64,000 nucleotides of DNA from NCBI GenBank assembly GCA_949825045.1, contig OX463814.1:34056383-34120382 (forward strand), written 5' to 3'. The position numbers were made by a program, and so were the translations under genes. This stretch comes from Argyresthia goedartella. Taxonomy: Eukaryota; Arthropoda; Insecta; Lepidoptera; Argyresthiidae. Shown here piece by piece: positions 1 through 10,562 of the stretch. The notes beneath the pieces are model-generated. The model searched no databases. It was given only the letters and a program-made list of their open reading frames with translations, and was not told where the DNA came from. How positions within the stretch are numbered: the stretch's first letter is position 1; every line of letters begins with the position of its first letter.

Positions 1-56
1 CATAAGACATAAGACATAAGACATAAGACATAAGACATAAGACATAAGACATAAGA
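1..56. repeat. (CATAAGA)n simple satellite
   Basis: Eight uninterrupted copies of the 7-bp unit CATAAGA open the window, followed by one degenerate copy. The array may continue to the left of the window. It is not the usual insect telomere unit TTAGG. Confidence 0.95.
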
Positions 57-239
57 CATGAGACGTTTATTCGTAATAGGTTAGTATTACATGTCATTTG
101 GTATTAATATCAATACAAAAATAGCAAAAATAAGTCTTAAGTAATCTTGTACAATATGTCATGATCATCAAAAATATAAAAAATATGTAGTTCAAGATGT
201 CAAGTAAGGCTACATGCGGTAGAGGGGGCTGAACCTAAT

Positions 240-2932
240 TATAAATAAATTTTACCTAGATCGTGAGTGCGTTACGAATTCCTCGTGGCTGTAGGGCGTC
301 AGCGTGTAGTGCGAAGGTTAGTGCATCTGTTACTTTTGTTTGATCGCGGATGTCTGTATTCTTCATCTTATCTTTGAGTTTTATGCCCAGGTAACTTCTT
401 TCCTTTCTTCTTTGGGTGGTCTGAATTTGGTTCTGGTTTTAAGGTCGAACGTCCAAGTTTGGCAGCCGTCGGTAAGGCTTGGTAAAATTTCTGAATCCAT
501 AGCATTTTCTTTGGTAGTTAGCGGGAGCTTTGATTTGAATATTTATTTATGGGCCCAGGTACTTCTTCCAGGCAATTGACACTCTCCGGTCTATTTCTTC
601 TATATTTCTCTCTTTGTTGAAGGAGATCTGTTTGCCTAGGTAGACGTATTTCTCTACATATTCAAGAGGGGCGTTGTTTACCAGGTTAGGTGTTGTGTGG
701 TGGTTTGTGATAACTTTCGTATTGTACTGTATTGCAATACAACTAAACAAGATGACAAGCGACCTACATCATGCTAGTAAAAGTGGGATGAGAGAACCTT
801 GACAAAACGAATGTTATGACGAACCACCAATGGGCATTCTGAAAACAGCATGACATCGTCTGCAAACCTGAGATGACTTAGAAAGCGTCCATTTATATTG
901 ATGCCTTGTTTAGACCATGGCAAGCTTCTCATGACATATTGTAGAACAGCTATAAAGAATTTTGAAGAGATCGGGTCTCCCTGTCCCACGCCTCTTTGTA
1001 TATAAATTTTTGGACCTTCTCTATCTAGCTTGACTCTACTGGTGCTATTGGTATAAAAAAAATATTTTTATGTAGTTTTCATTTATATGCTGCGATTTCA
1101 ATGTTCCCCAAATGCAATCATGTGATATAGAGTCAAAAGCTTTTTTTTAGTCTATGAATGCTCGACAACTTGAATGTGATCTGCCGTGCTAAAACCTCTT
1201 CTGAACCCCGCTTGTTCGATCGGTTGGTGTGAGTCGATGTTTGGAGATATTCATGTCAACAGACAGAATACGAATAGCTTGTAGAGACAAGGCATGAGGC
1301 GTATTTGGCGGTAGTTACCTATGTCTACCGGGTCACCTTTTTTATACAGCAATATGATTTCGGATTCTGTCCATAGACGCGGCACGACATCCTCCTACAG
1401 TATTTTGTTACAAAGTGATCAGAAGTAGAGTCCTTGTGTACTTGATGCATTCATTTGTAATCCCGTCTGTTCCTTTTCTCTGTCTTGAGCTTCATTATTT
1501 GTTTGAGGATTTCAGCTTTTGTGAACTTATGGACTGAGAAGGTCTCCATGCTTCGGTCAACATCGCTCATTAGCTTTTTGTGTCTGGCTGGTTGTAGAGT
1601 TTTGCATAAAATTTCGTGGCTGAGTTTATTATCTCCGTTCATGTATTTAATAATAATAATAATAATACCCTGGACACCATTTACACATATTGATCTAGGA
1701 TTCCCTGTATCTTGGGTACTAGACAACGATTCACATACTTATCATAAAAAGTATGTGATAAATATTATATTTAGATAGATAAACAACCATGACTAGGGTA
1801 CGAACATCCGTTCTCATCAAACAAATATTTACTTTGGTAGAGCTGGGCTGAAGGGACGGAATCCATGACTTTGATTTGTTAAGCTTTTCATCAGCTTTCT
1901 TGGCGGATCTTGAGCTTTCGATGTGTCTTTGAATAGTATTGATTCTATGGGTATCGTAGCATCTTCTTATTTCTTTGTTGGTAGTTTTGTAGAGTTCTTT
2001 CAGCTTTTCTTTGTCTATCTTACTAAGATTTGTTTTGTTTTGTAGTTTATTTGTCTTTTTCATCAGTACAACTGCTTCCTCTGGTACGATATTTTATTTT
2101 CTGTTCCTTTGATATTCTTGAGAATCTCTAGCATAATGTTGACAATGTTTTGACAATATTCTGCACCTCTACAATTTTTCTCTGCCGTTATTATTCGGGT
2201 ATGTATTGGGTTTTTGTTTTCAAGATGCTTTTCGTCTTGAATCTTTTTTTGCTTTCTTGGTGCATTGCTGAAGTAACTCCTGTTTTTTCTCATTAAATGT
2301 AGGTGGATTGTAGCTCTGAGCATCCTGTGGTCCGATCCTAAGTTTATTTGTGTATTCGAGTATCATAATTTTATCGTTTTAAAAAACCGCATTTATTCCG
2401 TCAACTAGTTTTTTCTTAAGTTCATCTTGTAATTAATTGCGGATATTGCGGACTTTTATCGGGAAATCGTCTTTGATGTGATAGGGCGAATTTTCCAGGG
2501 ATTTCTTCCTCTTGATTATTTGGAACTTTTTCCCTGTCGTACGTAGTCAGTGAAAGCACTAGTGGTCTTAATTTTTCTCCTCTTTTTCCGATCATTTATT
2601 GACTCCACATTGGATGTAGCGCATGGAATTTTATTTTTTTCGTTAATTATTTCAATGACGTTTGCTTCTAGTTCGCGATAGTTCTTCTCCTTTTCTTCGA
2701 TCCCGAAAAACACGATATTTTTCTTTCTCTGTTGTTTTTCTATTGAGTCTAAACGTTTTTCCTGAGTTTCAAGCTTTTCTTCCAGTTATATGTATTGGGC
2801 TTCCATTCATTCGAATTTAATATTCATGTTGTTAATTTTTGTCGTGATATTTTCATCTAGCTGTCTACGTTCGGCCTTTTGTTCTGCGAGCTTTCCCTGG
2901 ATTTGTTTCAGCATCTTAGCAAGTTTCTTCAT
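240..2932 (-). pseudogene. Degenerate RTE-type LINE (ORF with coiled coil, RT)
   Basis: Reading the minus strand from an ATG at 2932 gives a lysine/glutamine-rich coiled coil (MKKLAKMLKQIQGKL), then VFFGIEEKEKN and a basic region. This resembles the N-terminus of lepidopteran RTE endonuclease-reverse transcriptases. Further on are reverse transcriptase blocks: GVGQGDPISSKFF, HLRFADDVMLFSE with the catalytic FADD (about 850), and then VEKYVYLGKQIS and RRVSIAWKKY (600-660). The frame is broken by many stops and shifts. The space available for the APE endonuclease (about 2060-2500) is short, so that domain seems largely deleted. Coding similarity stops near 270, so the 3' end is missing. A SINE interrupts it at 1651-1830. 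The family call comes from motif recognition; the element is dead. Confidence 0.8.
1651..1830 (-). mobile_element. SINE-1 copy, 5'-truncated, inside the RTE LINE
   Basis: On the minus strand this is the body and (ATT)n tail of the most frequent SINE in the window (SINE-1; complete copies at 12471-12725, 19420-19681, 20852-21117 and 23829-24098). The tRNA-like head is missing. The copy begins at the AAATATTTG motif just downstream of where the B box would be. It splits the RTE coding sequence on both sides, so it is younger than that LINE. Confidence 0.85.
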
Positions 2933-3499
2933 CTTTAGCGTCCTCTAGTGGTGAGTAGTCCAAAAAAAAAACTTCACGGTGTTCGATTGTGGTTGACACA
3001 CTGCAGCTACTTGACGCTAGATGGCGCTAGGAGTTCAGAGTGCTACGTTTCATTTGGGTTGATTTATCTGTAGGTTACTAATTAGATAACAACAAACTTC
3101 TTTTATTTCACTAGTTAATAGCACTTAGTTCGATTGTTTATGTAGTCACTGCGTAATTATCTTTGTATTGTTGTTTTTTGGTCTTAGTACTGTAATTTTG
3201 TAACGGTTTTTGGCGGGAACTATTTTCTTCGAAATAAACACTTTATGATCGTAGATTCACGAATATTTCACTAAATACAGGTAAATTAACACTTTTTGCG
3301 TATATATCAATTCAAACTAGATTTGGACACTGAAATCGCACGAAAATATTAAATATACACGGAAATGTTGTGAACGGAATGGAGCTCCCTCACTGACCTC
3401 TTTCTTTATATTTATATTTATATATATATATATATGTTTTCACATTTCAACCAGACGAAACAACTTCACGCCGTACAATGCGGTTTTACTTGGGGTAAT
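2933..3499. other. Likely 5' leader of the RTE LINE, otherwise unassigned
   Basis: There is no coding signal. The part next to 2932 is probably 5' untranslated sequence of the minus-strand RTE element, but its outer boundary is not visible. A short (TA)n run lies at about 3419-3437. Confidence 0.4.
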
Positions 3500-4620
3500 T
3501 CGACTACGGATGATGGTATTCTCCCATATTTTCTCTGCATGGGAGGCCCCACAGGATGCTATCGACGTTTTTTGCGATCTTTCAATGGCATTTGATTGTG
3601 TTGATCATGATACGCTACTAATGAAATTCAATAATTACGGAGTAAGAAATAAAGCGTTGGATCTACTAATATCATACTTAACAATGGAATTCAAAGGGCA
3701 GAAATCAATGGCGTTAAATCTGATGGCTCTCTTATAACAATTTGTATTTCACAAGGTTCTGCATTAGGCCCTTTCTTATGCTTGGTGTATATTCATATTC
3801 TTTATTGCATATAAAATATATAGGTTCAGACAGTTACAGTAAATGTTATAAGCAAAGGCGAGCTTATCTCTAAAGAGAGATTACTTCCAGCAAACCTAGG
3901 CAAGACAGGAGAGTTTAGAGTTAGAGATATATTAACAAAATTTAGTTTATGCAACAGCATATATAAATGATTTATGGTGGACTAATTTACTGACATAGTG
4001 TTTGCTGATGATACTGCACTCGTATTCATAATTGAAAGACCAAAAGAATATTTTTATGATGTTAATAATGTCATATAAAATCGGATTATCTTTAATTTTG
4101 CATTGGATCGCAATAAATAACGTATTGTCAGTATTTTTTAGTTATTTGTATATTTTCGTGTCATATATTTTTATATATCTTGTTGTGGGGAAAAAGAGGA
4201 AATTTAAAATATTTTCATTATTCAAAAAAGAGAGTTCTATTCTATGAAAAGATAACTCTAGAGATTTTGAAATTGTCATAGGAGTAAATAAAAACTATGC
4301 AAAATATACTTTATATAAAAAGGGATTTTACAATATTCAAGATTGGGTAAATAACAGAGTGCACGGTGTTAATCTAACTTAACACAGAAATCGCTTATTT
4401 TTTTTTAATTATTTATTCCAGAATATTATTTATAATAATTAATATGTAATATTCGTATTAGTTAAAGTCAGCCATTTTTAAAAGAGATCTAAAAATCAAT
4501 CTCTTGGAGATTCTTCGCCCTGCTTCTCTCACAGTGGTCCGATATAGAGAAGAGGCAATAAAACGACATTTACTATGTATAAGTATGTGAATATCTACAG
4601 TAATATTGACTTTGACTTTG
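3500..4620 (+). pseudogene. Degenerate LINE-A (CR1/jockey group) copy
   Basis: Plus-strand reverse transcriptase remnants appear in order. VFCDLSMAFDCVDHDTLL is at about 3560, GSALGPFLCLVYI follows at 3755-3790, and IVFADDTALV (the FADD active site) is at about 4000. A C-terminal tail reading KKGFYNIQDWVNNRVHG is at 4318-4370. The 3' end has the LINE-A signature seen elsewhere: a gtggtcc...tagagaagaggcaa block and a (TTTGAC)n tail at 4605-4620. Stops, shifts and internal deletions are numerous. A short element on the opposite strand (3795-3957) splits LVYI from YINDL. Confidence 0.75.
3795..3957 (-). mobile_element. Short repeat D, 3'-end-like element with CAATAAAG terminus
   Basis: The core TTTGCTGGAAG, then a TCTCT...AGAGAT mini-hairpin and AAGCTCGCCTTTG, ending near GCAATAAAG. 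It recurs at 8645-8768, 9432-9556 and 12895-13010. It is probably the 5'-truncated 3' end of a LINE, or a SINE that borrows one. Here it interrupts the RT frame of a LINE-A copy. Confidence 0.75.
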
Positions 4621-5984
4621 ATAATCATCACCTCCTGAATTTCTGAGCCTGGCCTACATTATACTCAAGAGAGTGTAAATTCTAAATGCCTATGTACTTA
4701 TCTGTCTAAACTGAAGTCGTCCCTCGACATAATTCTAAATATATCCTTTACACTTCTATTTATAATAGGTAGATGGGTATCTTAAGTTATGGGTCAGCGC
4801 TTGACCTGAATGACGTAGTTCGCACTTAGAAATTAACATATTTCCACCCATGCATAGTAAGTAAGGGTATTAAGTTGAAAGCTTGTACGGTGTGGTCGAG
4901 TATGTCTATGTTTTATTGTTTGTACACTAATAGCACAGATACTATCAGCTAATAGTTATAATTGAAATGCATACTATGGATGTAAATGGTACTCCTAAGT
5001 ATGGCAAAATGTATTAATATTATGGAAAGAATGATATGTAAAGGGAATAATAAGCTACAAAAAATCTGTCACTTTGGCCACATGAGTAAAGAAACGGAAC
5101 ATAGACTTGTATTTGTATGAACAATACGAGGAACAGAGAAGATATTTCATACTTCAATTATCCCAAGGAGACTACTAGTTTCTACAAGAGGTCTACTATC
5201 GCTCAAACGTTACGTTAGGAAGGTAATTGTTATAAGTATTTTATTACATAACTAATTGGGTGAATCTACAAATATTTTGCTGTTCGGTTTCCGAATAGTC
5301 ATTTGCATATGCATATATTCTTGGCAGCCATGGTTAGCCAGAGCTGCAGGATCACAAAAGCAATCCTACAGCCACGTTCAGCAATATTTTTTTCTCTTTT
5401 GCCATCCCTACTAAAATAGGAAAGAAATTTGCACGCTCCTTCAAAGGTTTGTCTCCGTTCATATTCCCTACTCATGTGCTTTGGCATTTGACATAGACCG
5501 CGCTCACAGTGAACGGTACAGTTGCATGCGATTTGTCATTTCCCGTCGATTCATCTAAATAGTGTTATAGTTGTACGTACACTGCGACGATTCAGATTCA
5601 GCAGTATACAGGATCTGTGGCGTACGACTGATTAGGCGGCTAGTGTCCAACTGTGCCGCGAAATTTTTGAGCGTTTAGATGAGTGTGCAAGGTTCGTGAG
5701 CAATGGATGAAGATTATGTTGTTTTCACTAGTGGGATATGAATGGGAAACACTACTGTCACGTCAAACCGAATAAAAGCCGTCGCCATTCGATTCTTTTA
5801 ATATATTACCCACCGACTTAGTTAAGTAAGTTTGAATAGATAAAGGATAATAGAAAAATAAAAATATAAAAAATTTTGTTTGAAGGACAAATAATTCATG
5901 GGGAACAGTAATTGCAAGACATTGATTCAAATCGATGTTGAAATGTTAAAATGTTAGCTTCGAAATCGACCTTCTGATAATCAA
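4621..5984. other. No recognisable feature
   Basis: AT-rich sequence. The longest frames are about 60 codons and show no domain or codon signal. I see no repeat that recurs in the window. Confidence 0.5.
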
Positions 5985-5992
5985 TGCCACAC

Positions 5993-6365
5993 TTAACATA
6001 CTCGGCGCCGGTGTGTACTTAACTATACACCGAGATATGTATTTTCCAAGGCCGGTGTGTTAATGTGCGTACAGTGGTCCAATGTAGAGAAGAGGCAAAA
6101 AATGACGTTTGCTAAGTATATGTAAATATCTACAGTAATAAAGTACTTTGACTTTGACTTTGACTTTGAATGTAAATTTAGATTTTTCATCATACCTTTT
6201 TAATTTCTGGACATATTTCCAACCCAGAAATATTGGCATATTCTCCAGGTACTAAACTATACACCAGCCCGTAAAAATTAAGGTGGGTGTATCATTAAAG
6301 ATACACCGGCCTGGGAAAAGACGTACCTCGGTGTATAGTTAAGTATACCGGCGCTGAGTGTGTTA
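5993..6365. mobile_element. Foldback/MITE with about 70-bp inverted ends, interrupted by LINE-A 3' end
   Basis: The left arm (about 5993-6066) and right arm (about 6283-6365) are inverted copies. Shared blocks include TAACTATACACCGAG, GGCCGGTGT and CGCCGGT near the outer ends. There is no coding capacity. A LINE-A 3' fragment (6071-6169) has landed between the arms. Confidence 0.75.
6071..6169 (+). mobile_element. LINE-A 3' end, heavily 5'-truncated
   Basis: Begins acagtggtccaatgtagag and continues through a stretch shared with LINE-A ends at 4540, 23680, 39500 and 40670. It ends in three TTTGAC units. It lies inside the foldback element at 5993-6365. Confidence 0.85.
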
Positions 6366-6442
6366 CACGAATATATAAAACTTAATTATTATTTTATAAC
6401 TTTTTCGAAAACTGAAATATAAATATATATTATCAAAATTGA

Positions 6443-6600
6443 TCCGCTCCGTGGGCTCTCGTGGGTTTCACGCTTGTTTCTCACGCAGGAGATGGAGGTT
6501 CGCATCCCGATGCTGACCATGTACCAATGAGATAAGTAATTTATCTTAAGGCAATACCAACTAAAATACTGAGTATTGGGTATTGTTTAATGGGGAATAT
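6443..6600 (+). mobile_element. SINE-2 copy (tRNA-headed)
   Basis: The tRNA-like head has an A-box-like region (gtgggctctcgtgggtttc) and a decayed B box (GGTTCGCATCCC). It is followed by the family body ACCATGTACCAATGAGATAA and GTAATTTATCTTAAG. The 3' half is diverged. Other copies lie at 8366, 10268, 14998, 18400 and 38905. Confidence 0.75.
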
Positions 6601-7417
6601 TTATCTGTAGCTCAAAATAAAATAATGCAATAATCTTGAATCCTAACAAAACAAGCTAATCTTTCTTATACAGTTTACAACAGAATACTGACTTGCAATA
6701 AAAACACTCCAACCAAAAAACAGAATTTCTAAAATTCATGTCTTTTGCTGCACCACCTAATTAATGTTGACTATACTAAATTAAATTTAACAATTTTATC
6801 ATACTTATACCTAAAAAGCTTCCTACTACAGCCAAATTTATTTTTTCTTATCTGTTTTAAGGAATCTTATCTGTTTCACAGAAAAACATCTCCATTGGAA
6901 TAAAGTAAAAACGGGGACGCCCTGCTAAAGCAAGACCTGCCTTGATCATACAATGAAAAGTTTGAGGCTTTAATTAGATTCAATAGGGAAATATTAAACC
7001 GCACATCAAATGTACTGATTTACACAGCAAATATCAGGGCGAAGTGGTGCGGTAGCTTAAGTGAGTGAGCTTATCCTTCGTGTTAGGTTGAACATGTAAG
7101 AGCAAAAGAAACATAAAATGTTTGAACATATAAGAGCATAAGAAACATAAGTGGTTTTGTTGAACATTTTATATACAAATAGGGCATATTTGATGTGCGA
7201 CTAAATACTACCCGATTAAATTTTGCTTTTTTATATTGCAATTTAAAAAATATGTTTCAAAAGCAGATTGATCGTTCTTTATTGTTATTAAGTTTGAATT
7301 TAGTTGATTTGTTTGATTGATTAAATGGTGTTTTAATTATAAAAACTTATGGGCCCTAAAGATTTATAGGTGCTTGGTTCAAGTAAAACTTCGAGATCGA
7401 GATTCATCGATCAAGAT
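6601..7417. other. No recognisable feature
   Basis: AT-rich, with no coding signal and no repeat that I can assign. A near-duplicate phrase with cataagaac-like words occurs at about 7090-7150. Confidence 0.45.
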
Positions 7418-8347
7418 CAAAGTCCAGTTTGGAGATTGGCCAAAAATTCATTTGTCCTTCTGTCTGACTAGGTACCTATATGTCTGTTCTAGCCTACAGC
7501 CGCATTTCTCATCAGATTCTCGCGAAATTTTGAGAGCAGGTTCGATAATTATATAGCTATTTTTTGTCGAGTCAGTTTTTCGTTTTTTTTTTTAATAGCG
7601 GACTTATGGCGTTATAAAGTTGTTACAAAGTGGTTATAAAGTTGGTTACTTTCTAGTCCTTTTACGAAACCAGGTGCATTCATAAGTTTGTATGTGGTAT
7701 TGAAGGAAAAAGCAGTCGGGTTATTTTATTTATATTTATTCCAGTTGTTCATCCGCTAAACATCAAGAGGGTCGGGGGGTGATGGGAGAGTGAAGGTGGG
7801 AAGGGGGGGAAAACGGGTAAGTTTGCTATAGCGTCTTTATCGATGTATTTTAATCAAATTTATGAGGCACACTTCTTCTTCTTCTTCCAGTGCCTCTCCA
7901 CTACTGGAGGTTGGCAGTCAGCTCCGAGTATCCCTTTTGGTCTTTAGCTAGGCGGAAAAGTTCTTCGACGCCGGCTATGCTGGTCCATTTCCGGATGTTG
8001 GAGAGCCACGATGCTCTTCTTCTTCCGACGCTCCGTTTCCCTTCAATCTTTCCCATCATGACCACTTGAAGCAATTTGTATTGATCGTGGCGGAGCACAT
8101 GTCCCAAATACGCAACTTTTCTTCTCTTGATGATGGTCATGAGATCTTGGGATTTTCCGACTCGTCTCAGAACTTCCACATTGGTGACCCTCTGGATCCA
8201 GCTAATCCTTAACATGAGGCACACTAAGGACTTCATTCTCCACAACATTTTGCAGAAAAAAAAGAAGAGGGAGTGGTGTGGGGGAAAGGGGAGAAGTTAT
8301 TTTTTTTAAATTGAAGCGAGGTCTACTGTTCTCACAGGACTACTAGT
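7418..8347 (+). mobile_element. Non-autonomous Helitron, 3' terminus intact
   Basis: The 3' end carries a stem-loop GTTCT-CAC-AGGAC immediately followed by CTACTAG and a host T, the CTRR|T signature of Helitrons. The interior aligns by eye with the second copy at 9570-9963: cagtttggagattggcc near the start, then the gaggacttc...gttgcag region and the gggagtggtg run. The 5' end is not defined. The element is interrupted at 7874-8213 by a LINE tail, and 7618-7712 shows a stretch shared with repeat M (see 47622-48009). There is no Rep/helicase coding. Confidence 0.7.
7874..8213 (-). mobile_element. 5'-truncated RTE-like LINE tail with 12-bp target duplication
   Basis: The minus strand encodes the last ~100 residues of an endonuclease-reverse transcriptase: RISWIQRVTNVEVLRRVGK, then KRRKVAYLGHVLRH and GRRRASWLSNIRKW. 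A stop follows at 7901, and a (GAA)n tail abuts the insertion point. Both flanks carry the same 12 bases atgaggcacact (7862-7873 and 8214-8225), a clean target-site duplication within the Helitron. The open frame is intact over this part, so the insertion is fairly young. Confidence 0.88.
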
Positions 8348-8352
8348 ATATA

Positions 8353-8401
8353 TTTTTTGGTATCACCTTAAGTACATCGTACTTAAGGTGATACCAAAAA
8401 A
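8353..8401. repeat. Perfect 23-bp inverted repeat
   Basis: The arms 8353-8375 and 8379-8401 are exact reverse complements around a 3-base centre (atc). Each arm runs from a T6/A6 tract through GGTATCACCTTAAGTAC. It starts five bases past the Helitron end and merges with a SINE-2 body. Confidence 0.95.
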
Positions 8402-8530
8402 CGTTCTAACGGTAATGGAAACTTTCTTTACTCCAAGGCTGCGGCTATGTTGATAATGAATGACTGACTGACATTGGGCACAATTATGTCTCTGCCAACC
8501 TGTATGGGAAAAACGTGACGCTATTTCATG
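8366..8530 (+). mobile_element. SINE-2 body fragment
   Basis: After the palindrome come CGTTCTAACGGTAATGGAA, then GGCTGCGG, GGGCACAATT, CTCTGCCAACC and GTATGGGAAAAACGTGACG. This is the order found in the complete copy at 38905-39190. The tRNA-like head is missing. Confidence 0.7.
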
Positions 8531-9185
8531 ACGTTATGTTAGTCAAAGTCAAATTGCTTTATTACTGTAGAAATTTACATAAACTTAGCAAACGTCATTT
8601 TTTTGCCTGCCTCTCTACATTGGACCACTGTGGGAGAAGAAGCAATAGACTTTCCTGTCCTGCCTAGGTTTGCTGGAAGAAATCTCTTTTTAGAGATAAG
8701 CTCGCCTTTGCACATAAGTGTTCATTTGTTTCTACTCATTATTTACCGTGCAATAAAGTATATTGGAGGGCGTAGAAATTCCCAGATTTATTTTCGGATC
8801 CCTTTTAAAAATTGGTTGTGATTAACTAATAAATTTATTACAATATTAATTAATATAATTAATAAGCACGAATAAATATTAACAAAATCATTAACATCAA
8901 GGTCTGTGTTGAGCCAGATTAAATCCATACAGTCCTGTGATATAAGTAATCTTGAACATTGTTATATCCCTTTTTCGACAAAGTCGCTTTAACATGCTTT
9001 TTAAATTACTCAAATGACAATTAAAAAATCTCCAGAGGTATCTTGTTGTATTAAAGAATGCACTGACCCTTGAAAGAATTGCTAACCTTCGCGAGTCTAA
9101 ACCGGGGCGCAACTAGTCTGTGATTATTTCTTAGGTAATCATTACAGCTGTCTAAATAGCATCTAATTATGGGATAGACTTTAAT
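8525..9185 (-). pseudogene. LINE-A 3' portion with RT C-terminal tail
   Basis: On the minus strand the decayed C-terminus reads YLRNNHRLVAPRFRLAKVS, then KKGYNNVQDYLYHRTVW, which is typical of the thumb/tail of CR1/jockey-group reverse transcriptases. After it come a 3' UTR shared with 23665-24225 and 39395-39700, the ttggaccactgtgggag block, and a GTCAAA-type tail at 8536-8552. Several stops and shifts interrupt it. Short repeat D (8645-8768) interrupts the UTR. Confidence 0.75.
8645..8768 (+). mobile_element. Short repeat D copy inside LINE-A UTR
   Basis: TTTGCTGGAAGAAATCTC, AGAGATAAGCTCGCC, then a terminal CAATAAAG. Comparison with the uninterrupted LINE-A UTR at 23740-23760 shows it as an insertion between gggagaagaag and the gcgtagaaa block. 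Confidence 0.8.
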
Positions 9186-9244
9186 TTCTACTCAGATGGC
9201 TAACTATTGATTTCGTACCTAGAACGTTTTTAGAACAAATTTAT

Positions 9245-9305
9245 GTAGTATTGAGGTGGGCATAGTTGTGCTTGTGCCAACCCGTATAGGAATAACCGTG
9301 ACGCT
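9245..9305 (+). mobile_element. SINE-2 3' fragment
   Basis: gaggtgggca, ccaacccgtata and gaccgtgacgctatgtt-like words correspond to the last 60 bases of SINE-2. The copy is strongly truncated. Confidence 0.6.
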
Positions 9306-9431
9306 ATGTTATTACCCATTAGCCGGTTAATGATTCATTAGGGATTACATGATGAACGATCGTTGAAATTCAAAGTACGTAAATTTAAATTTGAAATCGG
9401 ATTAATGGTTCATTACATGACCGGCGGTAAG

Positions 9432-9556
9432 ACTCCTTTTCCTAGCTTTACCTGTTTTGCTGGAAGAGATATTTTATTGGAGATAAGCTCGCCTTTGTAC
9501 AATATTTTTATGTAACCCTTGTTTTTTTATATTATTTGTGAGCAATAAAGAAAATT
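9432..9556 (+). mobile_element. Short repeat D copy
   Basis: Contains TTTGCTGGAAGAGAT, GGAGATAAGCTCGCCTTTG and a terminal GAGCAATAAAG. It is close to 8645-8768. Confidence 0.8.
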
Positions 9557-9569
9557 ATGAATGATTTTA

Positions 9570-9963
9570 TTGAGCGAGCAGCGAAGCGCCCAGTTTAGAG
9601 ATCGGCCGAAAGTCTTTTCTCGCCCACAGGTCGCATTTTCCAACCGATTCTGACGAAAACTGGCACACAAGTTCCTTGATTTAATAAAAAAGAAAAATGT
9701 CGTTCGCTATTTTTGATTGGCGGTAAAATGGGTAAAATGGGGTAAGGGTTCCCCCCTTAATTAATTAATGCGTTATTTATCGACGGATTTCAATTAAATT
9801 TAAGCGGAACACTGAGGACTTCGTTCTGCACAAGATGTTGCAAAAAAAGGGGGAGGGGAGTGGTGGGAGAAAAGGGGGGAGGAAGTTTGCTGTAGAGTTA
9901 TATATGGACGAATTCAAATTATTGAAATGGAATCGAGGTGTACTGTTTTCACAAAACCACTAG
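9570..9963 (+). mobile_element. Non-autonomous Helitron, 3' terminus intact
   Basis: The interior begins gcagcgaagcgcccagttt and ends with a stem-loop GTTTT-CAC-AAAAC (9945-9957) followed by CACTAG and a host T. Relative to the copy ending at 8346, the hairpin stem differs by compensated bases while pairing is kept, as expected for a structure under selection in Helitrons. The 5' end is not resolved, and there is no coding sequence. Confidence 0.78.
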
Positions 9964-10267
9964 TTTTTTTTATTATTTTATATTTTCAGGAGAGGTAACG
10001 GATATTATATTAATACAATAATAACAAATTAGCTAATAAAAAACCTCCCACAGTTACAAACCTCTACAGGCAATACAATAGTTTTACTAAATAAATGCTA
10101 TCATAAAAACGCACTTCTGACCTAACGTAGGGCACAAACTACACACACACACACACACACTGCCGTGCTTAGAATACACACTTGAGTGGTGAACTTTATT
10201 AATCTGTGACTCTCACACTTTATTAAAATAACTTTCCATATAACTTTACAAATAACAACTCAGCGTT

Positions 10268-10562
10268 ACTCCTTTTCCCATACGGGCTGGGACAGTTATT
10301 CGATACTACTTTTTGCGTGACAGGTCGAAGGCTTCCTCACGATGTTTTCCATCACAGTTAGAAACCCCTTATAATGTAATAGACATAAATTACTTGTCTC
10401 ATTGGTACATGACCAGCACCGGATTCGAACCGCATCTCCTGCGTGAGAAGCGAGCCTGAAACCATTAGACCACAGAGTATTTTTAAACCATTATACCACA
10501 GAGGTGTTTTGAAACGATTAGACCACAGAGCTATTTTGTAGCCAGACCACAGACAGAGCTCT
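10268..10562 (-). mobile_element. SINE-2 copy with tandemly repeated A-box segment
   Basis: On the minus strand the SINE reads GGTCTAATGGTTTCAGG (A-box region), then CTCACGCAGGAGATGCGG and an intact B box GGTTCGAATCC, then the family body to the GTATGGGAAAAGGAG-like end. Upstream of the head the A-box segment CTCTGTGGTCTAATGGTTT recurs, with changes, three more times at about 26-28 bp spacing. That makes four in all (10463-10562), each preceded by an A-rich run. This is not seen in the other SINE-2 copies here. Confidence 0.8.

Noticed and set aside
1..56. Telomeric repeat at the window edge
   Set aside because: The unit is CATAAGA, not TTAGG or a permutation of it.
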